Part shown: one piece after another, positions 28,392 to 37,073 of the stretch
Layout of the letters: every line of letters starts with the position of its first letter
How positions within the stretch are numbered: the first letter of the stretch is position 1
Origin: Flectobacillus longus
Lineage (GTDB): Bacteria > Bacteroidota > Bacteroidia > Cytophagales > Spirosomataceae
Direction of reading: 5' to 3'
Length of the DNA stretch: 64,000 nucleotides
Assembly (NCBI RefSeq): GCF_030056705.1
Contig: NZ_JASHIC010000001.1
Location: 310,001-374,000, forward strand
Program-made: the position numbers and the translations under genes
The notes under the pieces: model-generated
What the model was told of the DNA's origin: nothing
The model's input: the letters and a program-made list of their open reading frames with translations, nothing else
Databases searched by the model: none

Positions 28392-29417
28392 TTACGAAAT
28401 CGTTTTCGAAAAAAGTTGAGTAGATTCTCTAGGGATAATTTCAGATTGAAGCATAATAGACTGAAAACTCAAGGTTTTCCTTGGTTTTTCAATTTGTGCA
28501 ATCAATAGCTCTGTGGCTTTTTCGCCCATTTCTGTAGCTGGATGCTTTACTGTGGTAAGGGTTGGACTCAACACTGTAGCTAATGGAAAATCGCAGAATG
28601 ACAAAACTTTCAACTCCTGAGCAATTGCAAGACCACCCGATTTGCAGGCAGACCACAAAGGCGTCACCAATTCCTCAACCGAGGCAATAATCCCATCGAA
28701 AGATTTGTCTTGTAATAATTGAAAAAAAGTAGCATCCGAAATCCCCTTGGGTATCTCGACAATATGCGTTTCGGGATTAGTAATATTTTTTTCTGAAAGA
28801 GCTTTAAGAAATCCTTGCAGTCGCAGATTTAAGGTAGAATTTGATGTTCCGTTCAACAAATAACCAATTTGTCGGCAACCACTTTCCCACAGATGCTGTA
28901 CCGCTTTGTAGCCCAATTCAAACTCATTCGTTACAACCTTATGAGCCTGAATCTCTTGTGGAACACGATCGAAAAACACTAAAGGAATATCTTGAGAAAG
29001 GAGATTTTGAATATGAGAAAACTCTTGTGTTTCGAGTGCCAACGACATCAAAAGCCCATCTATTCGTCCCAATTGCAAGCTTTCAAGAATCATTCGTTCT
29101 TTTTCAAAACTCTCATTGGACAAATAAATCAGGACATGATAGCCCTGCACACGAGCCACCGATTCGATACCCTTAATGACCGAGGCAAAAAAACTATTTC
29201 CCACTTCTGGAATAACAACAGCAATGGTTTTGCTTTTATTATTGCGCAAACCACTCGCATGAGGATTGGGCGAATACTGGTATTTGGTAGCTAATTCCAA
29301 AACCCTACGCTTAGTTTCTTCACTAATTTCATAGCTATCGTTTAATGCTTTCGACACAGTACTTGTCGAAACATTGAGTTCTTTTGCAAGGGTTTGGATG
29401 TTGATTTTGGGTTTCAA
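28392..29417 (-). CDS. LacI-family transcriptional regulator (probable TTG start)
   Basis: An N-terminal LacI HTH (KPKINIQTLAKELNVSTSTVSKALNDSYEIS) is followed by a periplasmic-binding-protein-like effector domain (KTIAVVIPEVGNSFFASVIKGIE; RIDGLLMSLALETQ; VFFDRVP; YLLNGTSNSTLNLRLQGF). The longest frame starts at an ATG at 29477, but that ATG lies inside a terminator hairpin (29448-29482), so it is unlikely to be used. TTG at 29417 directly precedes the HTH and gives 341 residues, a normal length. It probably controls a sugar operon, perhaps the aldo/keto reductase behind it. It lies directly outside the mobile element. Confidence 0.85.
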   Translation of the reverse strand: MKPKINIQTLAKELNVSTSTVSKALNDSYEISEETKRRVLELATKYQYSPNPHASGLRNNKSKTIAVVIPEVGNSFFASVIKGIESVARVQGYHVLIYLSNESFEKERMILESLQLGRIDGLLMSLALETQEFSHIQNLLSQDIPLVFFDRVPQEIQAHKVVTNEFELGYKAVQHLWESGCRQIGYLLNGTSNSTLNLRLQGFLKALSEKNITNPETHIVEIPKGISDATFFQLLQDKSFDGIIASVEELVTPLWSACKSGGLAIAQELKVLSFCDFPLATVLSPTLTTVKHPATEMGEKATELLIAQIEKPRKTLSFQSIMLQSEIIPRESTQLFSKTIS

Positions 29418-29447
29418 GGAAATAGTAGTAAAGGTTTTATTTCTTCT

Positions 29448-29482
29448 AAAAATGCCCTCAGAAATATCTAAGGGCATTTTTT
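29448..29482. terminator. Terminator, originally downstream of mnmE
   Basis: AAAAATGCCCT and AGGGCATTTTTT pair with a 12-nt loop. On the minus strand it lies about 28 bp after the distal att copy, so before the element arrived it would have ended the mnmE transcript. Confidence 0.8.
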
Positions 29483-29509
29483 ATGGAATTTTCTTATAAA
29501 AGTCAAGCC

Positions 29510-29526
29510 TACTTTCCAATACAGAA
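29510..29526. repeat. attachment core, distal copy (att)
   Basis: TACTTTCCAATACAGAA, identical to 41046-41062. Read on the minus strand it encodes FCIGK followed by TAG, the presumed original end of mnmE, now 11.5 kb from the gene. Confidence 0.9.
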
Positions 29527-29563
29527 AGTAACACCAATTGATTATCAATTACTTACAAACAAA

Positions 29564-29583
29564 AGGTACAAATAGGGTACAAA
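29564..29583. promoter_or_regulatory. Candidate integrase arm-type site, distal end
   Basis: AGGTACAAATAGGGTACAAA, itself two GGTACAAA units 11 bp apart. It matches 19 of 20 bases with 40905-40924 at the other end, in the same orientation. It lies 37 bp inside the att core. Confidence 0.6.
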
Positions 29584-29742
29584 TTCTGTATAATTATCAC
29601 AAAATAACGCAAAATAAAGGTCGATTACTGAGAACTTTTATTCTTTTAAATATTTATTTTAGAAATTTAAAAATTCAGAGAATTATCAACACATCATTGG
29701 AACAAAATTTGCATTTTACTTAGCAACAAAAACTTTAAAACT

Positions 29743-30984
29743 ATGCCATCTTCTTTTACTAGCCTAGAACAACGAGTTATTCAACTACTTGGAGATACTG
29801 ATTATAAGGATATTCTCAATGAAATAAAGGCTCTCCCTAAATTAATCTTTCAAAACGAACCTATGGAGGTAGCATCCAAAGTATGTTACAGAAAGAGAAT
29901 TGGTTTGTTAATTGTGACCAATGTTAGAGCAGTGTTTGTGGAGGATAATAGTATAGAAGGCTTAAATGCTTATGAATTTCAATTTTCCGAAATACAAAAT
30001 ATAACTGTCAATTCAGTTTCACACGAAGCATTCATACAATTATCTATTGGCAATAGAATCGAGCTTTTTGAGAATATCCCATATTCAAAGGCTCAACAGT
30101 TGGTTGCTGTTATAAATACAAAGATTAGATTTCTGAATCTCGAAAAAGACTTGTCTAGTTCTAAGGGTACATTTTCTTCATTTACAAATAGAGAGAAAGA
30201 AGATGTTCATAATCATACTATCGACCCCAATAAAGAAGGAAAGAGAATAAACATTTTAAACATTGGTTCTCTCGATAATACTTTCACAAACAGAATCCTC
30301 TTAGGTGGAGTTGGAATTTTACTTATAATGCTCTTTATATCTTATGTTAACACACTTACAAAAAAAGATAATATCCAACTCGCAATTGATAATCAAGCGC
30401 TTATAAACAACTCTGTTTTATCAAAAAATGATACTATAGAGGCATACAATGAGAGTAAAAGTAAGCAAGTAGAAGAAAAAAAAATAAAGGACTTTATTAA
30501 AAAGGTTAAAAAAAACTACAAAGTTACATACGATGATATAGAAAAAATTCACTGGGTTTATGATAGTTCAAACCCTATAAATGTTACTAAAAATGGTTTT
30601 TTTGTTTATTTTGGTATGACGGAATCAAATTTCTGGCCTAGGATAAAAATACAGTACTTTGGAGATGATTGGTTATTCGTAAAAAGCTACTCTTTCAAAA
30701 TTTATGATTCTGTAATAGATTATCAGCCACGTTCAACAGTAAATAGAGATAACGACTCTGGTTATGTTTGGGAAACCTTAGATGAAAGCCCTGAAGAAGA
30801 TGTACAACTTGACACTATTTGGCATTTACTGGCAGGAAGTGGACAATCTAAAATTAGATTTAAAGGAGATAGGTATTATAAAGATAAAATCATTTCAAGT
30901 AATCAAGTTAAATCTCTAAAGAAAATGAGGTCTTTATATGAGGAGGCTAAAGAAATTTATGGTATCAAACCTAAACAATACTAA
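29743..30984 (+). CDS. PH-like domain membrane protein, element cargo
   Basis: A 413-residue protein. Residues 40-135 look like a bacterial PH-type beta domain (EVASKVCYRKRIGLLIVTNVRAVFVED; FQFSEIQNITVN). A single membrane helix lies at about 186-205 (ILLGGVGILLIMLFISYV). A Lys/Glu-rich segment (225-255) leads to a C-terminal alpha/beta domain (about 260-390, with IHWVYDSSNP and FFVYFGMTESNFWPRIKIQYFGDDWLFVKSYSFKI). Such intracellular PH plus external or regulatory domain proteins are common on mobile elements, but I know no firm function. It lies at the end of the element away from the integrase, where cargo is usual, and is in opposite orientation to the core genes. Confidence 0.7.
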   Translation: MPSSFTSLEQRVIQLLGDTDYKDILNEIKALPKLIFQNEPMEVASKVCYRKRIGLLIVTNVRAVFVEDNSIEGLNAYEFQFSEIQNITVNSVSHEAFIQLSIGNRIELFENIPYSKAQQLVAVINTKIRFLNLEKDLSSSKGTFSSFTNREKEDVHNHTIDPNKEGKRINILNIGSLDNTFTNRILLGGVGILLIMLFISYVNTLTKKDNIQLAIDNQALINNSVLSKNDTIEAYNESKSKQVEEKKIKDFIKKVKKNYKVTYDDIEKIHWVYDSSNPINVTKNGFFVYFGMTESNFWPRIKIQYFGDDWLFVKSYSFKIYDSVIDYQPRSTVNRDNDSGYVWETLDESPEEDVQLDTIWHLLAGSGQSKIRFKGDRYYKDKIISSNQVKSLKKMRSLYEEAKEIYGIKPKQY

Positions 30985-31068
30985 AGGTATCAAATTAGAA
31001 GTGAATATCTTACATGATTTTTATGTTTATGAAGCAATATTTCTTACATGAAAAATATAGTTTAACCT

Positions 31069-31482
31069 ATGGAAACTATTTTAGTAAAACATTATACAGG
31101 AAATGAAGAAACAGCATTTAAAGCCTTCCAAGAAGATGTACCACAAATGCTATTTGAAGGATATTCCCCAATTAATCAGCAAAAAATAAGTACACCTTTA
31201 GGCTGTGGGTTGTGTATCTTAATATATTTTCTGTTTTTTTTCTTCCTGACATGGATAAAACTAAATTCAGGAATAAGTTGGGGTTTCGCTGAATTTATTC
31301 TTAGTTATATCTTCTTAACCTCTCTAATTATTCTCTATAATTCTTTAACTAAAAATAGAGGAGGCTTAATGGTAACCTACGAGTATAGACCTAAGAAAAA
31401 AGAAAAGACCTGTTCAAAATGTGCTGAAACCGTAAAACTTGATGCTAAATTATGTAGATATTGTGGATATTTTTTTACCTAA
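31069..31482 (+). CDS. Two-TM protein with C-terminal zinc ribbon, element cargo
   Basis: A 137-residue protein with two hydrophobic segments (about 45-63 and 70-90) and a C-terminal zinc ribbon, CSKCAETVKLDAKLCRYCGYFF (Cys-X2-Cys...Cys-X2-Cys). It follows the PH-like protein by 84 bp and may be co-transcribed with it. Its 3' end overlaps the helicase gene, which is convergent, by 8 bp. The function is unknown; a membrane-tethered nucleic-acid or partner-binding ribbon is possible. Confidence 0.7.
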   Translation: METILVKHYTGNEETAFKAFQEDVPQMLFEGYSPINQQKISTPLGCGLCILIYFLFFFFLTWIKLNSGISWGFAEFILSYIFLTSLIILYNSLTKNRGGLMVTYEYRPKKKEKTCSKCAETVKLDAKLCRYCGYFFT

Positions 31483-33646
31483 AAGGCTCTATCCCATCAA
31501 AATCAAAGTGAATATTTCGAATTATATTAAACTCTGGAAAATGAATTTGATAGATTCTTAAATCCTTATCTATTTCTACGATTTGACCCTTATTCCATCG
31601 AATATGATTAACAAAATCTCCAATTTGTAAATCTATCTTTTTATAAGGGTTAAATCTTTTTTTATTTTTGAAAAGAAAATTCCCCTGATTAAATACTTCA
31701 GAATTAACAATTCCTTTTAATTGATAACATTGCTTATCTATCTCAAAAAAGAATCGTGATGGTAATTTATCAGTTCCAACATTAAAATTATATCCCTCCG
31801 AATCCGTAATGTAAAGCGACTGCATAGCCCTTGTCATTGCAACATACGTCAATCGTCGTTCCTCCTCCAGTGCATTACCCCCTCTTTCGTTTAAAGAGCG
31901 TTGACTTGGAATTATGCCGTCTGTGAAGCCAATTAAAAATACATTCTTAAATTCTAATCCTTTGGCAGAGTGAATTGTCATTAATTTTACTCTATTATGC
32001 TTCTGCTCTTCGTCTTTACTCATCTCATTGTATAAACTGATTTCTTGAAGATAATCTTCAAGCTCAACAACCTCATCGGAGGTCTTTTCAATAGTAATGA
32101 GTGAGTTTTGAAACTCTGCTATATTCTCAAGCCTCTCATAATCTCCATCATTGCGATAAAGTAGTGAAAGACCAGACTTGTCAAAAAGGTATTTTACAAA
32201 ATCTGAAATTCCTTTTGAAGCTTTCAATCTTCGTAACCCTTGTATAAGCTCAACAAATTCTTTTGCACCCTTTTGCTTGAACTTGGAAAGGTTTTGCTCA
32301 AGTGTACTAAATATTGGCTGGTTTGTTTCCTCTGATAGACGTACAATGTCAGTTACAAACTTTTTACCCAACTTTCTTGAAGGAACATTTACAATCCTTA
32401 GAAAGGCAGTATTATCATTGAAGGCTATAAGACGTAAATAAGCAATAATATCTTTGATTTCTTTTCTTTCAAAAAATCTTATTCCTCCGTGTATTGAGTA
32501 AGGGATACTTTTTTTTATCAATTCTTGTTCTATAACCCTTGATAGAAAACTTGACCTATAAAGTATAGTGAAATCATTATAGGTACATCCTTCTTCTTTT
32601 ACTCTTCTAAGTATTTCTTTCAAAACCCAATTAGACTCCTCAACATTGTCTTGTGCATGATAATAAACAACCTCATTACCATTCATGTTTTGAGTAAACA
32701 TTTCTTTAACTACACGAATAGTATTATGTTTTATTATAGAATTACTTATGGCAAGTATTTGAGGAGTTGACCTATAATTTTGATTGAGAATGATTGTTTT
32801 AGAGTCTTTAAACATTTTGTCAAAATTTACTAAAATCTCAGGTTTTGCTCCTCTCCACTCATAAATTGTCTGGTCAGGGTCTCCAACTACGAAAAGATTT
32901 TTATGGTAATTCGCCAATAGTTGAACAAACATAAATTGTTTAGCCGAACTATCTTGCACCTCATCTACCTGAATATACTGAAGCCTTTTTTGCCATTTTT
33001 TCAATAGCTCCTCGTATCTCATGAACAGATAAATAGTGAAGTTCATCAAATCATCAAAATCCAATGAAAAGTTTCTTAACTGCTTAAAAAGGTATCTTTT
33101 GAAGATTTTTTCTTGTAATGAATCATTTGAGTTTAAGCTATCCTCATAATGATTAACAGAGTTGACACTAAAGTACTCTTCAATGTATGTAATATCCTGC
33201 TTTCTCTGTGAAATACTCCGAATAATATCTTTAAATGTATATTCCCTTGAAGTGATATTTAGCTCTTCGTAAATCTGTCTTAAAATAGTTTTCTGGTCTT
33301 CAGAATCAAGAATAGTAAAACTTTGGGGAATCTGAAGTTTATAAATATCTTCTCGAAGAACTTTCACACAAAAACCATGATAGGTAGTTATGTAACCTTC
33401 TGAAAGATTTAACCCTTCAAGTTGTGCTTTTATCCGATTTCTCATTTCACGAGAGGCATTGTTTGTAAAAGTCACACACAAAATATTTGATGGGTTCACG
33501 CCTAAATCTTTTACCAAATGAACATACCTAGACACTAAAGTTTTGGTCTTTCCAGAGCCTGCTCCTGCTATTACACGAACGTATCCTTCTGTTTCTAAAA
33601 CGGCTTTTAATTGTTCGGTATTTAATCCTGCTAAATGTACCTGCAT
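31475..33646 (-). CDS. UvrD/PcrA-family superfamily 1 DNA helicase
   Basis: A 723-residue SF1A helicase with all main motifs: Walker A AGAGSGKTKT (27-36), Walker B region QVDEVQDSSAKQ, motif III GDPDQTIYEWRGA, motif IV QNYRSTP, motif V TIHSAKGLEFKNVFLIG and motif VI EEERRLTYVAMTRA. A C-terminal Tudor-like region (QIGDFVNHIRWNKGQIVEI) resembles the RNA-polymerase-binding end of PcrA/UvrD. It is not a RecB or AddA, because no nuclease domain follows. Within the element it may assist replication or serve as defence cargo. No GajA-like nuclease partner is adjacent. Confidence 0.9.
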   Translation of the reverse strand: MQVHLAGLNTEQLKAVLETEGYVRVIAGAGSGKTKTLVSRYVHLVKDLGVNPSNILCVTFTNNASREMRNRIKAQLEGLNLSEGYITTYHGFCVKVLREDIYKLQIPQSFTILDSEDQKTILRQIYEELNITSREYTFKDIIRSISQRKQDITYIEEYFSVNSVNHYEDSLNSNDSLQEKIFKRYLFKQLRNFSLDFDDLMNFTIYLFMRYEELLKKWQKRLQYIQVDEVQDSSAKQFMFVQLLANYHKNLFVVGDPDQTIYEWRGAKPEILVNFDKMFKDSKTIILNQNYRSTPQILAISNSIIKHNTIRVVKEMFTQNMNGNEVVYYHAQDNVEESNWVLKEILRRVKEEGCTYNDFTILYRSSFLSRVIEQELIKKSIPYSIHGGIRFFERKEIKDIIAYLRLIAFNDNTAFLRIVNVPSRKLGKKFVTDIVRLSEETNQPIFSTLEQNLSKFKQKGAKEFVELIQGLRRLKASKGISDFVKYLFDKSGLSLLYRNDGDYERLENIAEFQNSLITIEKTSDEVVELEDYLQEISLYNEMSKDEEQKHNRVKLMTIHSAKGLEFKNVFLIGFTDGIIPSQRSLNERGGNALEEERRLTYVAMTRAMQSLYITDSEGYNFNVGTDKLPSRFFFEIDKQCYQLKGIVNSEVFNQGNFLFKNKKRFNPYKKIDLQIGDFVNHIRWNKGQIVEIDKDLRIYQIHFPEFNIIRNIHFDFDGIEPFR

Positions 33647-33761
33647 CTCTGGAATATGAAATTTCTAGTTGTAGTAATAAATAATTTTCAAACTCAAATA
33701 TAATAATTTCACAATCTATAAAACCAGTATTGAGGAGGATTCCAGACAATAGATTTAGAGT

Positions 33762-34349
33762 TTACTTACAAAATGACTTCTCCCAATCAATAATTGAAAT
33801 CTGTTCGGCTTGGTTTAGCCTATCAATAATCTTAGCGTATCTTTTGGTTATTTTCCCGTTATAGGAAGGCTTAAGATATTTTTGAAAGGCTTGTTTGTGA
33901 TACTTCTCATAATCAAAGAATGCTCCAAATTTAGACTCATACAAGCGTTCCTTTTTACTCATTCGTTGAATCCGATAAATACCGTTTTTTATTCGCTCCC
34001 TATGAGAAAATTCACCCCTACACAAATACAACTTTCTGCAAAGCTTTTTGGAATGAGGACAAACAAAATAAAAATACGCTCCTTTCCCTAAATTAGATAA
34101 TTTCGAAACGAGTGTGATTCTAACGCTTTTGGCAATGTTTCCGTAGTTGTATGAAACTACTAGGTAAAAGGGAGATTCAAGTAAATTGGAAATGATAGAT
34201 ACACTCGAAAAAGGTTTACCATTGCTATACCATGTAATAATACCTGATTGTCCCGATTCATGCTTTAAATATCCCATACTTTTCAGCTTGGTAATACTCA
34301 AGTATGGGATAGAATCTACAATAGTAGGAAATTGTGATATTTTAGACAT
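33762..34349 (-). CDS. Hypothetical protein of the element replication block
   Basis: A 195-residue, Lys/Tyr/Ser-rich protein with a Cys/His stretch (FYFVCPHSKKLCRKLYLCRG) that could bind zinc, and a basic C-terminal half. It begins one base from the stop of the DUF6371-like gene upstream, so the two are translationally linked. I do not recognise a named family. The pairing with a primase-type gene suggests a replication or DNA-binding accessory role. Confidence 0.6.
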   Translation of the reverse strand: MSKISQFPTIVDSIPYLSITKLKSMGYLKHESGQSGIITWYSNGKPFSSVSIISNLLESPFYLVVSYNYGNIAKSVRITLVSKLSNLGKGAYFYFVCPHSKKLCRKLYLCRGEFSHRERIKNGIYRIQRMSKKERLYESKFGAFFDYEKYHKQAFQKYLKPSYNGKITKRYAKIIDRLNQAEQISIIDWEKSFCK

Positions 34350-34350
34350 T

Positions 34351-35436
34351 TCAACCTAAATTATTAAGGAATGTGTTACAAAAAGGGCTTTCTCTGAATA
34401 ATCTCCAATCATATTTTATCAAATAATCTGCTAAATCAAGCCCTTTAATTTTATCCTCCTCTATTGCTCTTTTTTCCAAAAAATCAGAGAAACTAAATTT
34501 AATATCGGGATATTGCTTTTTAATATTTTCGGCTTTATCATTCCATTCTTTAAATGTTTTACCATGCTGTGACAAATCAGGAAATACAAGTACATTCCTC
34601 CCTCTTAGACTTCTTAACTTTTCAAATGAAAAGCTACTTTTATTATAAACTGCTAACCAAACTAAATCATGATAACTATGAGGTAATCCAAAATATAAAG
34701 TCCCATAAATAGCCGTTTTGGGGGCTTCTACTAAAGCAATTGGATTTTGTGGGAACATTTTAAGTAAATGCTCCCCAAATAAACAACTAACTTTTTTGTC
34801 CTGAGTTAGATATTCTTTTAGCCAATTAGGGTACTCTATTTTCTTTAAATCATACTCTCTATGTAACATTGAGTGCAAAAAATCTGTACCTCTAGGTAAA
34901 GTGTGATTCAAATTATCAAATTGCTTTACTTGAATAGCCCTAACCCCTCCTTCAGAATCTATAAAAGGAAAAGTTGTAGCTCCTCTTCTATATCCTTTTG
35001 TAATTGTTCCTAGTCTATACAATTTGATAACTTCAGCAACATCTTCTTTTAAAAATGGAAAGGGTACATTTTGAAGTAAATTTTGAATGAAGTTATTCTC
35101 TGTATATCCATTTTTCACTAAAGTTTCTAAAAAGCTGTCCCAATCAAATAAAATAACTTCCTGTGTTTGTGTTTGCTCTTTCTGATTGACTCTGACAGGC
35201 TTTTGCGGAATCTGATAATTTGTATATTCAAGGCTTGTAACTTGTTTGGAATACCCCTCTATGTAAGGGTTTAAATGATAACCACATTTTACTTCCTTAT
35301 CACATCTTCCAAATTCAGGTGGTAAGTAATCACCCGTTTGTGTATCTAGGTATCTTACTAAAGTTTGACTTTTACACCAATTACAAAAGAATTTCTTACT
35401 GCTTTTGTCGAGTATAAAACGATATTTGCCATTCAT
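34351..35436 (-). CDS. DUF6371-like protein with zinc ribbon and Toprim-like region
   Basis: A 361-residue protein. The N-terminal zinc ribbon (C18-X2-C21, then C45-X5-C51-X2-H54 in FGRCDKEVKCGYHLNP) resembles primase zinc-binding modules. The middle (about 130-230) reads GATTFPFIDSEGGVRAIQVKQFD. The C-terminal part (NPIALVEAPKTAIYGTLYFGLP; GRNVLVFPDLSQHGKTFKEW) follows a Toprim pattern with the acidic E and D-L-S/DxD-like motif. This is the pattern of Bacteroidota DUF6371 proteins next to phage-type primase-helicases. It likely works with the upstream D5/P4 gene to start replication of the excised element. The gene lies 72 bp after that gene. Confidence 0.72.
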   Translation of the reverse strand: MNGKYRFILDKSSKKFFCNWCKSQTLVRYLDTQTGDYLPPEFGRCDKEVKCGYHLNPYIEGYSKQVTSLEYTNYQIPQKPVRVNQKEQTQTQEVILFDWDSFLETLVKNGYTENNFIQNLLQNVPFPFLKEDVAEVIKLYRLGTITKGYRRGATTFPFIDSEGGVRAIQVKQFDNLNHTLPRGTDFLHSMLHREYDLKKIEYPNWLKEYLTQDKKVSCLFGEHLLKMFPQNPIALVEAPKTAIYGTLYFGLPHSYHDLVWLAVYNKSSFSFEKLRSLRGRNVLVFPDLSQHGKTFKEWNDKAENIKKQYPDIKFSFSDFLEKRAIEEDKIKGLDLADYLIKYDWRLFRESPFCNTFLNNLG

Positions 35437-35452
35437 AAAAGTTTATTTTAGT

Positions 35453-35507
35453 GCTACATTATCTACACTTCGTACATTGTTTAATGTAGCAAATGCACTA
35501 AGTGTAG
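35453..35507. repeat. Four CTACAYT iterons forming interleaved inverted repeats
   Basis: GCTACATTA (35453-35461), CTACACTT (35463-35470), TAATGTAGC (35482-35490) and AAGTGTAG (35500-35507). The first pairs with the third and the second with the fourth, so the arms cross. This could be a replication-origin iteron set, or in RNA an H-type pseudoknot ending 16 nt before the downstream start codon. Confidence 0.55.
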
Positions 35508-35508
35508 C

Positions 35509-37065
35509 TTAAAAACAATCTTTTTTTTCAATATAAATAACGTTCCCCTGAGTCTTTCGCTCTATGATGTATTTTGCTTTTCTCAGTCTTGAACTACACT
35601 CTCGTAATGAACATGGCTTAAAACCTCCCTCATAACAATAATTTCGATAATCATAATAAACATCTTTCAAGGTTAGAATTTTACTAAGAGAAGGCTCAAA
35701 ATTATTATCGGTCAAATACATTAGTACGCTATCACTTTCTATTCTGTATTGTTGTACCATTTTATCAACTGCTTCACAATAAGTAAATTTCCTCTGCTTA
35801 AGCAATCTTTGTAACCCCTCAAGAATCCAATTAAATACCCCTGATAGCTCTGAATCGATTATTTTTTTATGTAATTGCTTGTCTTGTTCATTCTCTGGTA
35901 TGGTCACATCAAATGGAATAATTAGGAATCGTCTAAAGAACGCATCTGTTTGTTCAACATCTTTAGGTAGTTCATTACAGTTAAATATCAATTTAGCATA
36001 CTGCTTTAAGATAAAGGGTTGACCATAGGGTAAACGAGCCTCCACGGGTTCACCTGATACTAACTGTTTAAAAATGGATGCTTCTAATTTTCCGTTAATC
36101 TCACTGGCATAATTCACTAGCTTATTTGCAATTTTAGCCCTATAATAACCATTCTCGTTTGTAAGACTTTGTAACGAGTAACTACTAATATTTTCTTGAC
36201 CTAAAAGCGCATTCATTATTTCAAAAAAAACACTTTTCCCATTTGCACCAGAACCATAAAGAATAAGTGCTTTCTCCTCCTTTAGTACACTATTCCCGTT
36301 TTTAAGAAAGACAAAACCCATAAATTCAGCTAGAATATGTTGCCGTTTAACATCGGGTAATACCTTGTTTAAATAGGCTGTAAACAGTGGGGCTTTAGCA
36401 GTCGCATCATAAGAAAAAGGTAATTGGTACGTCAAAAAATCTTCACTTCTAAACTTTTTCAATTGGTTTTTTTCTAACTCAATTTCAAATGTTCCATTCT
36501 TTAGATTTATCAATACCTTATCATCATTGAGAGGAGGAACAGGTAAAACAGCCGTAGATAAAAACTGCTTAAACAATTGCTCTCTAAATTGATAATGTTT
36601 TGAGGTGTAAGCCTGTACTCCTAGCTTCTCGGATGCTTCCCCTAAGAATCTTTGAAAAGTATCCTTATCAACTTCAGACCAATAATTTCCATTATACAAA
36701 TAAATAAAGTCATGCTTTTTACACATACTCCAATTACTCAGGCTTGCAATTTTCAGAATTTCGTCAATTGAAATGATTAAGAAGTGCTTAGTTCCTAGCT
36801 TTACCTTATCAACTTTACTTTCAATCTCTTTGACTTTTTCGGAGTTTACTGTTCCAGATTTAAGTTGATTTCTTAACTCTCTCATCTCAGGAAAAGCTAT
36901 ACTTTCGTAGTCTATTGGTTCAATTTGCTCCAATAGTCTTGTTAATAGCTCCGTGTGATTAGGAATGCTTTCTTCTGTACCATTCATAAAACTATGGACG
37001 TGGGTTATCATGGCATGAGGATTTATCAAATTCTCATGCTCAACATTTATTTCAATCTTTTTCAT
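35509..37065 (-). CDS. Phage/plasmid primase-helicase (D5/P4 family, DUF5906-like)
   Basis: A 518-residue protein. An N-terminal D5-type helical domain (about 100-235) is followed by an SF3-type helicase core with Walker A LYGSGANGKSVF (269-280) and the conserved later block ANKLVNYASEING, YAKLIFNCNELP and FFRRFLIIPFD, which is the P4/D5 helicase signature. A winged-helix tail occupies the last 100 residues. This is the replication helicase of the element, acting after excision. It lies 8 bp downstream of the small 122-residue gene and 72 bp upstream of the DUF6371-like gene. Confidence 0.88.
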   Translation of the reverse strand: MKKIEINVEHENLINPHAMITHVHSFMNGTEESIPNHTELLTRLLEQIEPIDYESIAFPEMRELRNQLKSGTVNSEKVKEIESKVDKVKLGTKHFLIISIDEILKIASLSNWSMCKKHDFIYLYNGNYWSEVDKDTFQRFLGEASEKLGVQAYTSKHYQFREQLFKQFLSTAVLPVPPLNDDKVLINLKNGTFEIELEKNQLKKFRSEDFLTYQLPFSYDATAKAPLFTAYLNKVLPDVKRQHILAEFMGFVFLKNGNSVLKEEKALILYGSGANGKSVFFEIMNALLGQENISSYSLQSLTNENGYYRAKIANKLVNYASEINGKLEASIFKQLVSGEPVEARLPYGQPFILKQYAKLIFNCNELPKDVEQTDAFFRRFLIIPFDVTIPENEQDKQLHKKIIDSELSGVFNWILEGLQRLLKQRKFTYCEAVDKMVQQYRIESDSVLMYLTDNNFEPSLSKILTLKDVYYDYRNYCYEGGFKPCSLRECSSRLRKAKYIIERKTQGNVIYIEKKDCF

Positions 37066-37073
37066 TTTTTTTC

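Noticed and set aside
29538-29723. 61-codon plus-strand ORF at the left end of the element
   Set aside because: It overlaps the candidate arm site, has no recognisable domain or start context and has low-complexity composition; it is more likely non-coding attachment-site DNA.
31475-33646. Gabija-type defence (GajB) for the UvrD-like helicase
   Set aside because: No GajA-like ATPase/Toprim nuclease gene is adjacent, and the protein has a full PcrA/UvrD layout with a Tudor-like tail.
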